The translations under genes were made by a program, and so were the position numbers. A model generated the notes under the pieces. That model worked only from the letters and a program-made list of their open reading frames with translations, searched no databases and was not told where the DNA came from. Shown here piece after piece: positions 39,465 through 50,527 of a stretch of DNA of 64,000 nt (position 1 is the stretch's first letter; every line of letters starts with the position of its first letter). Source of the stretch: Eledone cirrhosa (Eukaryota > Mollusca > Cephalopoda > Octopoda > Eledonidae); contig OZ024742.1 in assembly GCA_964016885.1 (NCBI GenBank), positions 115,634,939 through 115,698,938 on the forward strand. Reading direction: 5' to 3'.

Positions 39465-39545
<81 letters not shown>
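39465..39545. repeat. (TA)n at the left palindrome boundary
   Basis: TA repeats run up to the point where the left arm of the 10.7-kb palindrome begins. Confidence 0.9.
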
Positions 39546-39554
<9 letters not shown>

Positions 39555-39555
39555 T

Positions 39556-40527
39556 AAGCAAATAATGAACAAACAATTCCTTATATTAAACAAAAAAAGT
39601 TCACTATTTAACGATCGTTTCTAGGGTATATATGTGTTATAATTGGTATGCATATTTAACAGATCTATGTACAAAATTATACAAAATTATACAAATTATC
39701 AAGATTAAATATACATACCTAACTCATATATACGCCGTCTTCAGAAATAATGAAGTATATTTATTGATAATAACAACAATTCAAAATATCAGTTCAAAAT
39801 TGACCAATGAAAACACAAAGGGTTAAAAAGCAGTTTGGTGTGTGTATATACATGTAAAAACCTTATACATATTTTACAATAATGTGTGTATAATTTGTAT
39901 GTGCATACTAAAAAGATGGATGCAAATATAAAATTTCAAGGTTAATATCTCTGTAAGCTTAATGCGCTGATAAGATACGCAATGATACTTATGGAGTCAA
40001 GCATATAAATATATTTTTTTCATACTCACACATATCAGTATAATCACACATACATGTGCGTATATATATAAATATACACATAACCACGAACACACAAACA
40101 CACACACTCCCCCACTCACATTTATATATGTGGATATAAAATCATAAGCAAAAAGAAATTAAGTCACTCACATAAAAACACTGGTACACACATTTCAAGA
40201 TCAAGATACAGAAATTAGGTGGGAGGGGGGGGGGGGGAGGGGTCAGTATTAGATTGTCAGACCAGACAGCCTAATATAAATGTATCTATAAATTAAGAAA
40301 AATAAAAAAATAAAAACAATAAAATATAGTACATATAATATAATGTACATACGCATACAGATATACATACACATACATACATTTACGCGCACATAGAGAT
40401 ATCTACACATACATACATACACACATACCTATACTGTCATACACACACATACATTTACATGAACATACACATACACATATAAAAAGATATAAATACACAC
40501 ACACACACGCGCAACACATACACACAT

Positions 40528-40574
<47 letters not shown>

Positions 40575-40686
40575 TATACACACACACACAGACTCATATA
40601 TATATACATACACATACATACACATATACAAACATATATATCCCCACACTCATACCACCATAAAAACACATACAAACACCCAGATG

Positions 40687-40721
<35 letters not shown>

Positions 40722-40934
40722 ACATACACACACGTACACATATATGTATATATACATACATATATACACACATACACATATATATATACACACACACATA
40801 AAATACAGACATGCACATATATATATATATATATATATATATTTCATTACTCTTATATATACACATAGTATATATACATACACAACCTCACTTATACACA
40901 TATACACATAAGTTATATTACAATAATAATAAAG

Positions 40935-40989
<55 letters not shown>

Positions 40990-41110
40990 TATACATACAC
41001 ATATATACATACACATACATACATACACATACATACATACACCTAAATATATACATATATAAATACACATATACGAATAAAGACATATATTCACACATAG
41101 ACACCTATAT

Positions 41111-41146
<36 letters not shown>

Positions 41147-42250
41147 ATATACACACACATACTCATATATACACATATATATATATACACACATACACAC
41201 ACACACACACACACAGACACACATACACACTCACATATATATATATATATATATGTGTATGTGAGTGTGCGCAAATACATATATATATACACACACACAT
41301 ACAAACACACACAAACACATACATAAGCATACGTGCACACACACACACATATATCACATAGACACTAAGATAAACATATAAATAGAGAGACATACAAATA
41401 TATACAGAACCCATATACACATACATACAAACACGCATATACATATATATACATATATACACATATATATATTCCTATATACAAGCATACACATACACAC
41501 ACATATATACATATACATACACATATACATACCACACATTCACATACACATACATATATAATATACATATATATACATATATATACGTACATATGTATGT
41601 ACAATCATATATACACACTCAATCTTACATTCATATTTACATGCTCATATATATATTATTATATTTAGAAATAAATACCAAAACCTATATAGACACTCAT
41701 CTACACATATATTCATACATATACGCTTACAAAAACAGATGATAATAGTATGGGGGAAAGGGGGGGTTTGGAGAAGGGGATCAAAGTAAATATATTTTTC
41801 AAGAAACATATAATATTTTCCATATCTTAATTCAATGTATGTTCTTACATATTTTCAGTGCTAGGAAATACGAAATCTATGCATCACAAAATAAAAAAGT
41901 ATACCATTAATCATATGTTAACTAAACCAAAGATAGTCAACATATTGATTTCCAAGGTGTAAATTAGTTAGGTTTATAATATTTGAAGCAGAATTATGAA
42001 GTCAAACAGTAGTAGATTATTAATTACATTATAACTAAATTAAAGTTAATAACGTTATGGTATCAATATTAGGAGATGAATTTAGTACTAGGGAAAAGAA
42101 ACCCAAATAAAAATAAAATAAAGTATTACATCGGTAGTAGCATATAAATTATATGTTAACTAAATTAAAAATTATATATTTATTTCAATAGTATACGTTA
42201 ATTAGTATATGTTAATTAGGTATACAATACATAAAGCAGATATTGTATTT
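39556..42250. repeat. left arm: AT-rich and (CA/TA)n DNA
   Basis: Bases 39556-40330 are AT-rich with no gene. Bases 40330-41640 are a long compound CA/TA/CATA microsatellite. Bases 41640-42250 are AT-rich DNA containing distant copies of the Penelope-like 3' unit. The many Tyr/Ile/Cys/Val-rich frames on either strand are repeat translations. Confidence 0.8.
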
Positions 42251-42971
42251 CATCAATAGCATAATATAATTATATGCAAATAAAAATCAAAATTAATACG
42301 CATACATATACATATATATACACATACACATATATATACATATACATACACATATATATATATATATATATACATATATATATACATACATACATATATA
42401 GTCACATAAATATACATACAGATACACATACAACACACACATATACATATACATATAGATATACATATCTTTTTCAAAAAATTTGCACAGAATATATTAA
42501 CTAGGTATATATCCAAAACACCTCCCATTCTATGATTACATGACATTCTGCAATTCGTCTGTACAAGGATACTAATTTTAAGCAAATTAAAATTAAAGTT
42601 TTAGGTTGATTAAAACTAAAACCAAATAATAAATATATTTCCAAAATGTATATTAATTAGGTCTATAATACTAAAAATTCTTTCTCCGTCATAGGATACA
42701 TGATATTATTTTGTTATATTTTATCTGTAAAGGAATTATAATAAAAAAAATTATAATAAAAGGTTAAACTAAATTAAAAAATTATAATAAAAGGTTAAAA
42801 TAAGTTAAAATTAATCTATAAATTAAATTACTGAATATATATTAGTAATATTTAAAGGTTTTTCAAAATTTATGATTACATAATATTTTCTCATCTGTAA
42901 TAAAATATTAATTAAATTAAATTTATAGGTTAACTAACATTTAAATTAAATTAAATTCTAGAATAATGTTA
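42251..42971 (-). repeat. tandem 3' iterations of the Penelope-like element, left arm
   Basis: This is the mirror image of 46806-47830. Each unit contains, on the minus strand, a TACAGA-like start, a degenerate GTAATCATAAA and an ATAAACCTAATTAAT-like block. Units are about 140-180 bp apart and diverge with distance from the ORF. A TATG/CATA tract interrupts the series at about 42300-42470. Confidence 0.7.
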
Positions 42972-44912
42972 TTAATTAGGTTTATAATATTTAAATGTTT
43001 TTTTTAGTTTATGATTACACGATATAATTAATTCCTGTCTTTTATTTAATAAGATATCCCTAGACTTCATTATTTCAAATAGTTCTTGGGAACATAATCT
43101 ACATTCCTTTCTATTATTTTGATAAGGGGTGGCTCTTTTGAGCACACTCCAGGTCAAATCATATTTTATATTTTTATTTTTATAACTATTGATTTTTTCT
43201 GCTAGAGATGTTGTATTAGCCAGTGCGGCATTTTTAAAGCTATGTTTGTGGGTATTATACCTTGTCTTAAAATTGTTAGAGGTAGCTCCTATATATGAGC
43301 AAATAGAATCTTTAGTTTTAACATTACATTTATAGACTATGTTGTTAACAAGACAATTCCCTTTTAATGGGCAGTTTGTTTTGTTTCTACAGTTACATCC
43401 TTTCGTTAATTCTGTATTTGAGGAGATATTATTGTTAATTTGATGTACTGGTGGTATACTTATGGTTTTCTTACATTTATATGCATTATATGCACTTATA
43501 TTTTGTTTTATGTTATTTGTTGTAGAGTATGAGAATTTAACTGTAGACCTATTTAAGATTTGATGGTATTTGTGGTTTGGCGGGAAGTTTTTCTCAAGGA
43601 TATAAAAAAATTTTTTAGCAATATTATCCTTAACTTGTAAATTAAAAGGAGCATTATACCAAGTAACTCGTCTATTACGGTTTCTATGTTGTTTATTATT
43701 TTTATTATTTTTATATGTTGTATCATGATTTTTACTAGGAGGAATAATGTTAATGATCTCACCACCACTATTTTTAGTTATATTTGTAGATTTAGGTGTT
43801 TTATCTTTTTTATTAGGAGTTTTATTATTAATATTTATTATAGTCGTATGATGAGTAGTTTTTTGAGGGTTACTATACTTTATATTAGAAGATTTAGTAT
43901 TTTGGGGTATACTGTGGGTGGCATTTAGGTGTGTACTTTTCATTTGGTGTTTGTTGGTAATATTATGCTGTATGCTTTCAGTATTTTTAGTAGAAGGTAT
44001 ATACTCTAATCTATTTTTGTGGCCACTTCTATCTAGAGCTTCATTATAAAAGGTCGCATTTTTATCAAATACATCTTGGTTAGAAGAAAGGTTAGAAATT
44101 CTAAGTGATATATTATATGCAAGGTTTTTAAGGATAGATTTAGGGTGATTAGATTGTGAGTGTATGTAATGTAAGTTTTGGTTAGGTTTATGGTAAGGTT
44201 GGTATATACCCGTAGCTAAATCTAAAGTTATATCTAGGAAATTTACTACTTTACTTGTTTTTTCAAAAGTAATATTAAGATTATAATAGTCTTTAAGGAA
44301 AGTTCTAATATGCTTTTTGTTTTTTTCGATTTCTGAAAGGCTAAGGTTGTTAGAAAGAAGAAGACAGTCATCACGATATAAACCACCTTTGAGGTGGGGA
44401 AAAGAGGCATTTATGTTGAAAAGGAGAAAGAGGCCAACAAGATCAGTAATTTGGGCAGAATCGCTTGAACCCATAGTAATATCAAAAAGATTACTATAAG
44501 TGTTTCTGGTCCAGTATTCATTCTGAAATTCAATAAGTGTTTGTCTAGCATGTGTAATAATGTTAATGTCATCCGAAGTTAAATTAGATCTATTTTTAGC
44601 AAATATTAATGCTTTGTTCAGGAGTATGGGTGATATAGAAGAATAGTAATTATCTATATCAAACTGTAGGAAAGAAGCAGAAGATTTACACCTAATATTT
44701 TTAAACCAATTAATTACCTGGGAGGTGTTTTCCCAGAGTGGTAAAATAACGTATTTTCTTATTTGTGGGATGACTCTATCTAAAATTTTTTTGCTAATTA
44801 TTCCAATATCTGATTTGGAGGGACATATAAGTCTAATAGAAGGATTAGAGTTAAAGTTAGATTTGTGATCTTTCAGGTTGAAGTGTGTCCACACTTCAAC
44901 CTGAAAGATCAC
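42972..44912 (-). CDS. Penelope-like element protein, RT plus GIY-YIG, 5'-truncated (left arm)
   Basis: A frame of 646 codons. The first eight or so codons (MIFQVEV..) come from the mirrored arm across the palindrome centre, so genuine coding starts at about HFNLKDHK. Domains: RT entry block NPSIRLICPSKSD (24-36); motif A FDIDNYYSSI (84-93); motif B MGSSDSAQITDLVG (147-160); motif C YRDD (179-182), the catalytic pair; FLDITLDL (225-232); Asn/Lys/Thr-rich linker (310-410); CNC...CPLKGNC zinc-like knot (506-520); GIY-YIG nuclease with IVYKCNV and SYIGATSNNFKTRYNTH (525-555, catalytic Arg expected at 551); and CRLC (604-607) and NKRQELIISCNH (623-634). The EN-C-terminal order is that of canonical Penelope-like elements. 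No stop interrupts it. The N-terminal region is absent, so function is doubtful. Confidence 0.85.
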   Translation of the reverse strand: MIFQVEVWTHFNLKDHKSNFNSNPSIRLICPSKSDIGIISKKILDRVIPQIRKYVILPLWENTSQVINWFKNIRCKSSASFLQFDIDNYYSSISPILLNKALIFAKNRSNLTSDDINIITHARQTLIEFQNEYWTRNTYSNLFDITMGSSDSAQITDLVGLFLLFNINASFPHLKGGLYRDDCLLLSNNLSLSEIEKNKKHIRTFLKDYYNLNITFEKTSKVVNFLDITLDLATGIYQPYHKPNQNLHYIHSQSNHPKSILKNLAYNISLRISNLSSNQDVFDKNATFYNEALDRSGHKNRLEYIPSTKNTESIQHNITNKHQMKSTHLNATHSIPQNTKSSNIKYSNPQKTTHHTTIININNKTPNKKDKTPKSTNITKNSGGEIINIIPPSKNHDTTYKNNKNNKQHRNRNRRVTWYNAPFNLQVKDNIAKKFFYILEKNFPPNHKYHQILNRSTVKFSYSTTNNIKQNISAYNAYKCKKTISIPPVHQINNNISSNTELTKGCNCRNKTNCPLKGNCLVNNIVYKCNVKTKDSICSYIGATSNNFKTRYNTHKHSFKNAALANTTSLAEKINSYKNKNIKYDLTWSVLKRATPYQNNRKECRLCSQELFEIMKSRDILLNKRQELIISCNHKLKKTFKYYKPN

Positions 44913-46805
44913 AAATCTAACTTTAACTCTAATCCTTCTATTAGACTTATATGTCCCTCCAAATCAGATATTGGAATAATTAGCAAAAAAATTTTAGATA
45001 GAGTCATCCCACAAATAAGAAAATACGTTATTTTACCACTCTGGGAAAACACCTCCCAGGTAATTAATTGGTTTAAAAATATTAGGTGTAAATCTTCTGC
45101 TTCTTTCCTACAGTTTGATATAGATAATTACTATTCTTCTATATCACCCATACTCCTGAACAAAGCATTAATATTTGCTAAAAATAGATCTAATTTAACT
45201 TCGGATGACATTAACATTATTACACATGCTAGACAAACACTTATTGAATTTCAGAATGAATACTGGACCAGAAACACTTATAGTAATCTTTTTGATATTA
45301 CTATGGGTTCAAGCGATTCTGCCCAAATTACTGATCTTGTTGGCCTCTTTCTCCTTTTCAACATAAATGCCTCTTTTCCCCACCTCAAAGGTGGTTTATA
45401 TCGTGATGACTGTCTTCTTCTTTCTAACAACCTTAGCCTTTCAGAAATCGAAAAAAACAAAAAGCATATTAGAACTTTCCTTAAAGACTATTATAATCTT
45501 AATATTACTTTTGAAAAAACAAGTAAAGTAGTAAATTTCCTAGATATAACTTTAGATTTAGCTACGGGTATATACCAACCTTACCATAAACCTAACCAAA
45601 ACTTACATTACATACACTCACAATCTAATCACCCTAAATCTATCCTTAAAAACCTTGCATATAATATATCACTTAGAATTTCTAACCTTTCTTCTAACCA
45701 AGATGTATTTGATAAAAATGCGACCTTTTATAATGAAGCTCTAGATAGAAGTGGCCACAAAAATAGATTAGAGTATATACCTTCTACTAAAAATACTGAA
45801 AGCATACAGCATAATATTACCAACAAACACCAAATGAAAAGTACACACCTAAATGCCACCCACAGTATACCCCAAAATACTAAATCTTCTAATATAAAGT
45901 ATAGTAACCCTCAAAAAACTACTCATCATACGACTATAATAAATATTAATAATAAAACTCCTAATAAAAAAGATAAAACACCTAAATCTACAAATATAAC
46001 TAAAAATAGTGGTGGTGAGATCATTAACATTATTCCTCCTAGTAAAAATCATGATACAACATATAAAAATAATAAAAATAATAAACAACATAGAAACCGT
46101 AATAGACGAGTTACTTGGTATAATGCTCCTTTTAATTTACAAGTTAAGGATAATATTGCTAAAAAATTTTTTTATATCCTTGAGAAAAACTTCCCGCCAA
46201 ACCACAAATACCATCAAATCTTAAATAGGTCTACAGTTAAATTCTCATACTCTACAACAAATAACATAAAACAAAATATAAGTGCATATAATGCATATAA
46301 ATGTAAGAAAACCATAAGTATACCACCAGTACATCAAATTAACAATAATATCTCCTCAAATACAGAATTAACGAAAGGATGTAACTGTAGAAACAAAACA
46401 AACTGCCCATTAAAAGGGAATTGTCTTGTTAACAACATAGTCTATAAATGTAATGTTAAAACTAAAGATTCTATTTGCTCATATATAGGAGCTACCTCTA
46501 ACAATTTTAAGACAAGGTATAATACCCACAAACATAGCTTTAAAAATGCCGCACTGGCTAATACAACATCTCTAGCAGAAAAAATCAATAGTTATAAAAA
46601 TAAAAATATAAAATATGATTTGACCTGGAGTGTGCTCAAAAGAGCCACCCCTTATCAAAATAATAGAAAGGAATGTAGATTATGTTCCCAAGAACTATTT
46701 GAAATAATGAAGTCTAGGGATATCTTATTAAATAAAAGACAGGAATTAATTATATCGTGTAATCATAAACTAAAAAAAACATTTAAATATTATAAACCTA
46801 ATTAA
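44865..46805 (+). CDS. Penelope-like element protein, RT plus GIY-YIG, 5'-truncated (right arm)
   Basis: This is the inverted twin of the left-arm ORF: also 646 codons and the same sequence apart from residues 8-9 (CP versus WT), which fall at the palindrome centre. The catalytic YRDD of RT, the SYIGATS box and the terminal Cys/His residues are all intact. The two frames diverge head-to-head from the centre and overlap by 48 bp of palindromic sequence. Identical unbroken coding in both arms means the duplication is younger than any mutation in either copy, or that one arm is an artefact. Penelope-like proteins reverse-transcribe element RNA primed at a nick made by the GIY-YIG domain. Confidence 0.85.
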   Translation: MIFQVEVCPHFNLKDHKSNFNSNPSIRLICPSKSDIGIISKKILDRVIPQIRKYVILPLWENTSQVINWFKNIRCKSSASFLQFDIDNYYSSISPILLNKALIFAKNRSNLTSDDINIITHARQTLIEFQNEYWTRNTYSNLFDITMGSSDSAQITDLVGLFLLFNINASFPHLKGGLYRDDCLLLSNNLSLSEIEKNKKHIRTFLKDYYNLNITFEKTSKVVNFLDITLDLATGIYQPYHKPNQNLHYIHSQSNHPKSILKNLAYNISLRISNLSSNQDVFDKNATFYNEALDRSGHKNRLEYIPSTKNTESIQHNITNKHQMKSTHLNATHSIPQNTKSSNIKYSNPQKTTHHTTIININNKTPNKKDKTPKSTNITKNSGGEIINIIPPSKNHDTTYKNNKNNKQHRNRNRRVTWYNAPFNLQVKDNIAKKFFYILEKNFPPNHKYHQILNRSTVKFSYSTTNNIKQNISAYNAYKCKKTISIPPVHQINNNISSNTELTKGCNCRNKTNCPLKGNCLVNNIVYKCNVKTKDSICSYIGATSNNFKTRYNTHKHSFKNAALANTTSLAEKINSYKNKNIKYDLTWSVLKRATPYQNNRKECRLCSQELFEIMKSRDILLNKRQELIISCNHKLKKTFKYYKPN

Positions 46806-47830
46806 TAACATTATTCTAGAATTTAATTTAATTTAAATGTTAGTTAACCTATAAATTTAATTTAATTAATATTTTATTACAGATGAGAAAATATTATGTA
46901 ATCATAAATTTTGAAAAACCTTTAAATATTACTAATATATATTCAGTAATTTAATTTATAGATTAATTTTAACTTATTTTAACCTTTTATTATAATTTTT
47001 TAATTTAGTTTAACCTTTTATTATAATTTTTTTTATTATAATTCCTTTACAGATAAAATATAACAAAATAATATCATGTATCCTATGACGGAGAAAGAAT
47101 TTTTAGTATTATAGACCTAATTAATATACATTTTGGAAATATATTTATTATTTGGTTTTAGTTTTAATCAACCTAAAACTTTAATTTTAATTTGCTTAAA
47201 ATTAGTATCCTTGTACAGACGAATTGCAGAATGTCATGTAATCATAGAATGGGAGGTGTTTTGGATATATACCTAGTTAATATATTCTGTGCAAATTTTT
47301 TGAAAAAGATATGTATATCTATATGTATATGTATATGTGTGTGTTGTATGTGTATCTGTATGTATATTTATGTGACTATATATGTATGTATGTATATATA
47401 TATGTATATATATATATATATATATGTGTATGTATATGTATATATATGTGTATGTGTATATATATGTATATGTATGCGTATTAATTTTGATTTTTATTTG
47501 CATATAATTATATTATGCTATTGATGAAATACAATATCTGCTTTATGTATTGTATACCTAATTAACATATACTAATTAACGTATACTATTGAAATAAATA
47601 TATAATTTTTAATTTAGTTAACATATAATTTATATGCTACTACCGATGTAATACTTTATTTTATTTTTATTTGGGTTTCTTTTCCCTAGTACTAAATTCA
47701 TCTCCTAATATTGATACCATAACGTTATTAACTTTAATTTAGTTATAATGTAATTAATAATCTACTACTGTTTGACTTCATAATTCTGCTTCAAATATTA
47801 TAAACCTAACTAATTTACACCTTGGAAATC
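46806..47830 (+). repeat. tandem 3' iterations of the Penelope-like element, right arm
   Basis: The end of the ORF (GACAGGAATTAATTATATCG, then AATCATAAAC at 46761 and ATTATAAACCTAATTAATA) is echoed downstream. AATCATAAAT lies at 46900, a variant ATCCTATGACG at about 47080, AATCATAGAAT at 47240, and weaker copies near 47525 and 47785. Each is preceded by TACAGA at 46888, 47047 or 47215 and followed by an ACCTAATTAATATA-like block. Periods are 139, 180 and 160 bp. A TATG microsatellite (about 47310-47480) interrupts the array. Confidence 0.72.
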
Positions 47831-48632
47831 AATATGTTGACTATCTTTGGTTTAGTTAACATATGATTAATGGTATACTTTTTTATTTTGTGATGCATAG
47901 ATTTCGTATTTCCTAGCACTGAAAATATGTAAGAACATACATTGAATTAAGATATGGAAAATATTATATGTTTCTTGAAAAATATATTTACTTTGATCCC
48001 CTTCTCCAAACCCCCCCTTTCCCCCATACTATTATCATCTGTTTTTGTAAGCGTATATGTATGAATATATGTGTAGATGAGTGTCTATATAGGTTTTGGT
48101 ATTTATTTCTAAATATAATAATATATATATGAGCATGTAAATATGAATGTAAGATTGAGTGTGTATATATGATTGTACATACATATGTACGTATATATAT
48201 GTATATATATGTATATTATATATGTATGTGTATGTGAATGTGTGGTATGTATATGTGTATGTATATGTATATATGTGTGTGTATGTGTATGCTTGTATAT
48301 AGGAATATATATATGTGTATATATGTATATATATGTATATGCGTGTTTGTATGTATGTGTATATGGGTTCTGTATATATTTGTATGTCTCTCTATTTATA
48401 TGTTTATCTTAGTGTCTATGTGATATATGTGTGTGTGTGTGCACGTATGCTTATGTATGTGTTTGTGTGTGTTTGTATGTGTGTGTGTATATATATATAT
48501 GTATTTGCGCACACTCACATACACATATATATATATATATATATGTGAGTGTTTATGTGTGTCTGTGTGTGTGTGTGTGTGTGTATGTGTGTATATATAT
48601 ATATGTGTATATATGAGTATGTGTGTGTATAT

Positions 48633-48668
<36 letters not shown>

Positions 48669-48789
48669 ATATAGGTGTCTATGTGTGAATATATGTCTTT
48701 ATTCGTATATGTGTATTTATATATGTATATATTTAGGTGTATGTATGTATGTGTATGTATGTATGTGTATGTATATATGTGTATGTATA

Positions 48790-48844
<55 letters not shown>

Positions 48845-49057
48845 CTTTATTATTATTGTAATATAACTTATGTGTATATGTGTATAAGTGAGGTTGTGTA
48901 TGTATATATACTATGTGTATATATAAGAGTAATGAAATATATATATATATATATATATAAATGTGCATGTCTGTATTTTATGTGTGTGTGTATATATATA
49001 TGTGTATGTGTGTATATATGTATGTATATATACATATATGTGTACGTGTGTGTATGT

Positions 49058-49094
<37 letters not shown>

Positions 49095-49206
49095 CATCTG
49101 GGTGTTTGTATGTGTTTTTATGGTGGTATGAGTGTGGGGATATATATGTTTGTATATGTGTATGTATGTGTATGTATATATATATGAGTCTGTGTGTGTG
49201 TGTATA

Positions 49207-49251
<45 letters not shown>

Positions 49252-50228
49252 ATGTGTGTATGTGTTGCGCGTGTGTGTGTGTGTATTTATATCTTTTTAT
49301 ATGTGTATGTGTATGTTCATGTAAATGTATGTGTGTGTATGACAGTATAGGTATGTGTGTATGTATGTATGTGTAGATATCTCTATGTGCGCGTAAATGT
49401 ATGTATGTGTATGTATATCTGTATGCGTATGTACATTATATTATATGTACTATATTTTATTGTTTTTATTTTTTTATTTTTCTTAATTTATAGATACATT
49501 TATATTAGGCTGTCTGGTCTGACAATCTAATACTGACCCCTCCCCCCCCCCCCCCCCCCTCCCACCTAATTTCTGTATCTTGATCTTGAAATGTGTGTAC
49601 CAGTGTTTTTATGTGAGTGACTTAATTTCTTTTTGCTTATGATTTTATATCCACATATATAAATGTGAGTGGGGGAGTGTGTGTGTTTGTGTGTTCGTGG
49701 TTATGTGTATATTTATATATATACGCACATGTATGTGTGATTATACTGATATGTGTGAGTATGAAAAAAATATATTTATATGCTTGACTCCATAAGTATC
49801 ATTGCGTATCTTATCAGCGCATTAAGCTTACAGAGATATTAACCTTGAAATTTTATATTTGCATCCATCTTTTTAGTATGCACATACAAATTATACACAC
49901 ATTATTGTAAAATATGTGTAAGGTTTTTACATGTATATACACACACCAAACTGCTTTTTAACCCTTTGTGTTTTCATTGGTCAATTTTGAACTGATATTT
50001 TGAATTGTTGTTATTATCAATAAATATACTTCATTATTTCTGAAGACGGCGTATATATGAGTTAGGTATGTATATTTAATCTTGATAATTTGTATAATTT
50101 TGTATAATTTTGTACATAGATCTGTTAAATATGCATACCAATTATAACACATATATACCCTAGAAACGATCGTTAAATAGTGAACTTTTTTTGTTTAATA
50201 TAAGGAATTGTTTGTTCATTATTTGCTT
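47831..50228. repeat. right arm: AT-rich and (TG/TA)n DNA
   Basis: This is the mirror of 39556-41940. The TG/TA/TATG compound microsatellite occupies about 48140-49430, followed by an 18-base C run at 49542-49559 and AT-rich DNA to the palindrome end. Frames are repeat translations. Confidence 0.8.
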
Positions 50229-50238
50229 AATATTTTAT

Positions 50239-50368
50239 CTTGACTCTGTATACCGTTTATCTTTCACCGAAATTGGATTTTCATTTATCTCTTCTTTCCA
50301 TGATATCCGGAATACATTGAGTTCTTCATACGGATTGGACACTAACGTAAACTCTTGGTAGATTTATC

Positions 50369-50410
<42 letters not shown>

Positions 50411-50527
50411 CATTAGTTAAGCAAAACAAGACCAAAAAATTCACAAGGAAGACGTTATCTAAAGAGTGTCAACATAGTTGCAGTTTAATGTAAGGAATAA
50501 GGAGTGTAATTATAGTTTAATGTAAGG
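50239..50527. other. short unique DNA and (TA)n
   Basis: Right flank of the palindrome. A TA tract lies at 50372-50407. AGTTTAATGTAAGGAATAA occurs twice (about 50481 and 50515), the second copy running into the (AAT)n tail of copy H. Confidence 0.5.

Larger units (their letters stand above)
39546..50238. repeat. 10.7-kb near-perfect palindrome
   Basis: The left arm (39546-44887) and right arm (44890-50238) are reverse complements over their whole length of about 5.34 kb. The centre is GGTTGAAGTGTG-TC-CACACTTCAACC, leaving a 2-nt spacer at 44888-44889. Outer ends are ATAAAATATT (39546-39555) and AATATTTTAT (50229-50238). Beyond these the flanks differ: (TA)n at the left and unique sequence at the right. 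Differences seen between the arms: a G/C homopolymer of 13 versus 18, slight TA-tract length changes, and at least two single-base differences near 48549 and 48959. Both arms carry the same Penelope-like ORF, 3' iterations and TG-rich tract. Confidence 0.95.

Noticed and set aside
40403..41604. Many Cys/Val/Tyr-rich frames of 60-140 codons in both palindrome arms
   Set aside because: They come from CA/TA/TATG compound microsatellites, overlap in several frames and mirror each other across the palindrome.
44889..44912. N-terminus MIFQVEV as the true protein start
   Set aside because: These codons are the reverse complement of the other arm's coding sequence across the palindrome centre. The real N-terminus is missing.
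42972..46805. Two independent Penelope-like insertions in opposite orientation
   Set aside because: The identity continues through 3 kb of non-element flank on both sides, so this is one inverted duplication, not two insertions.
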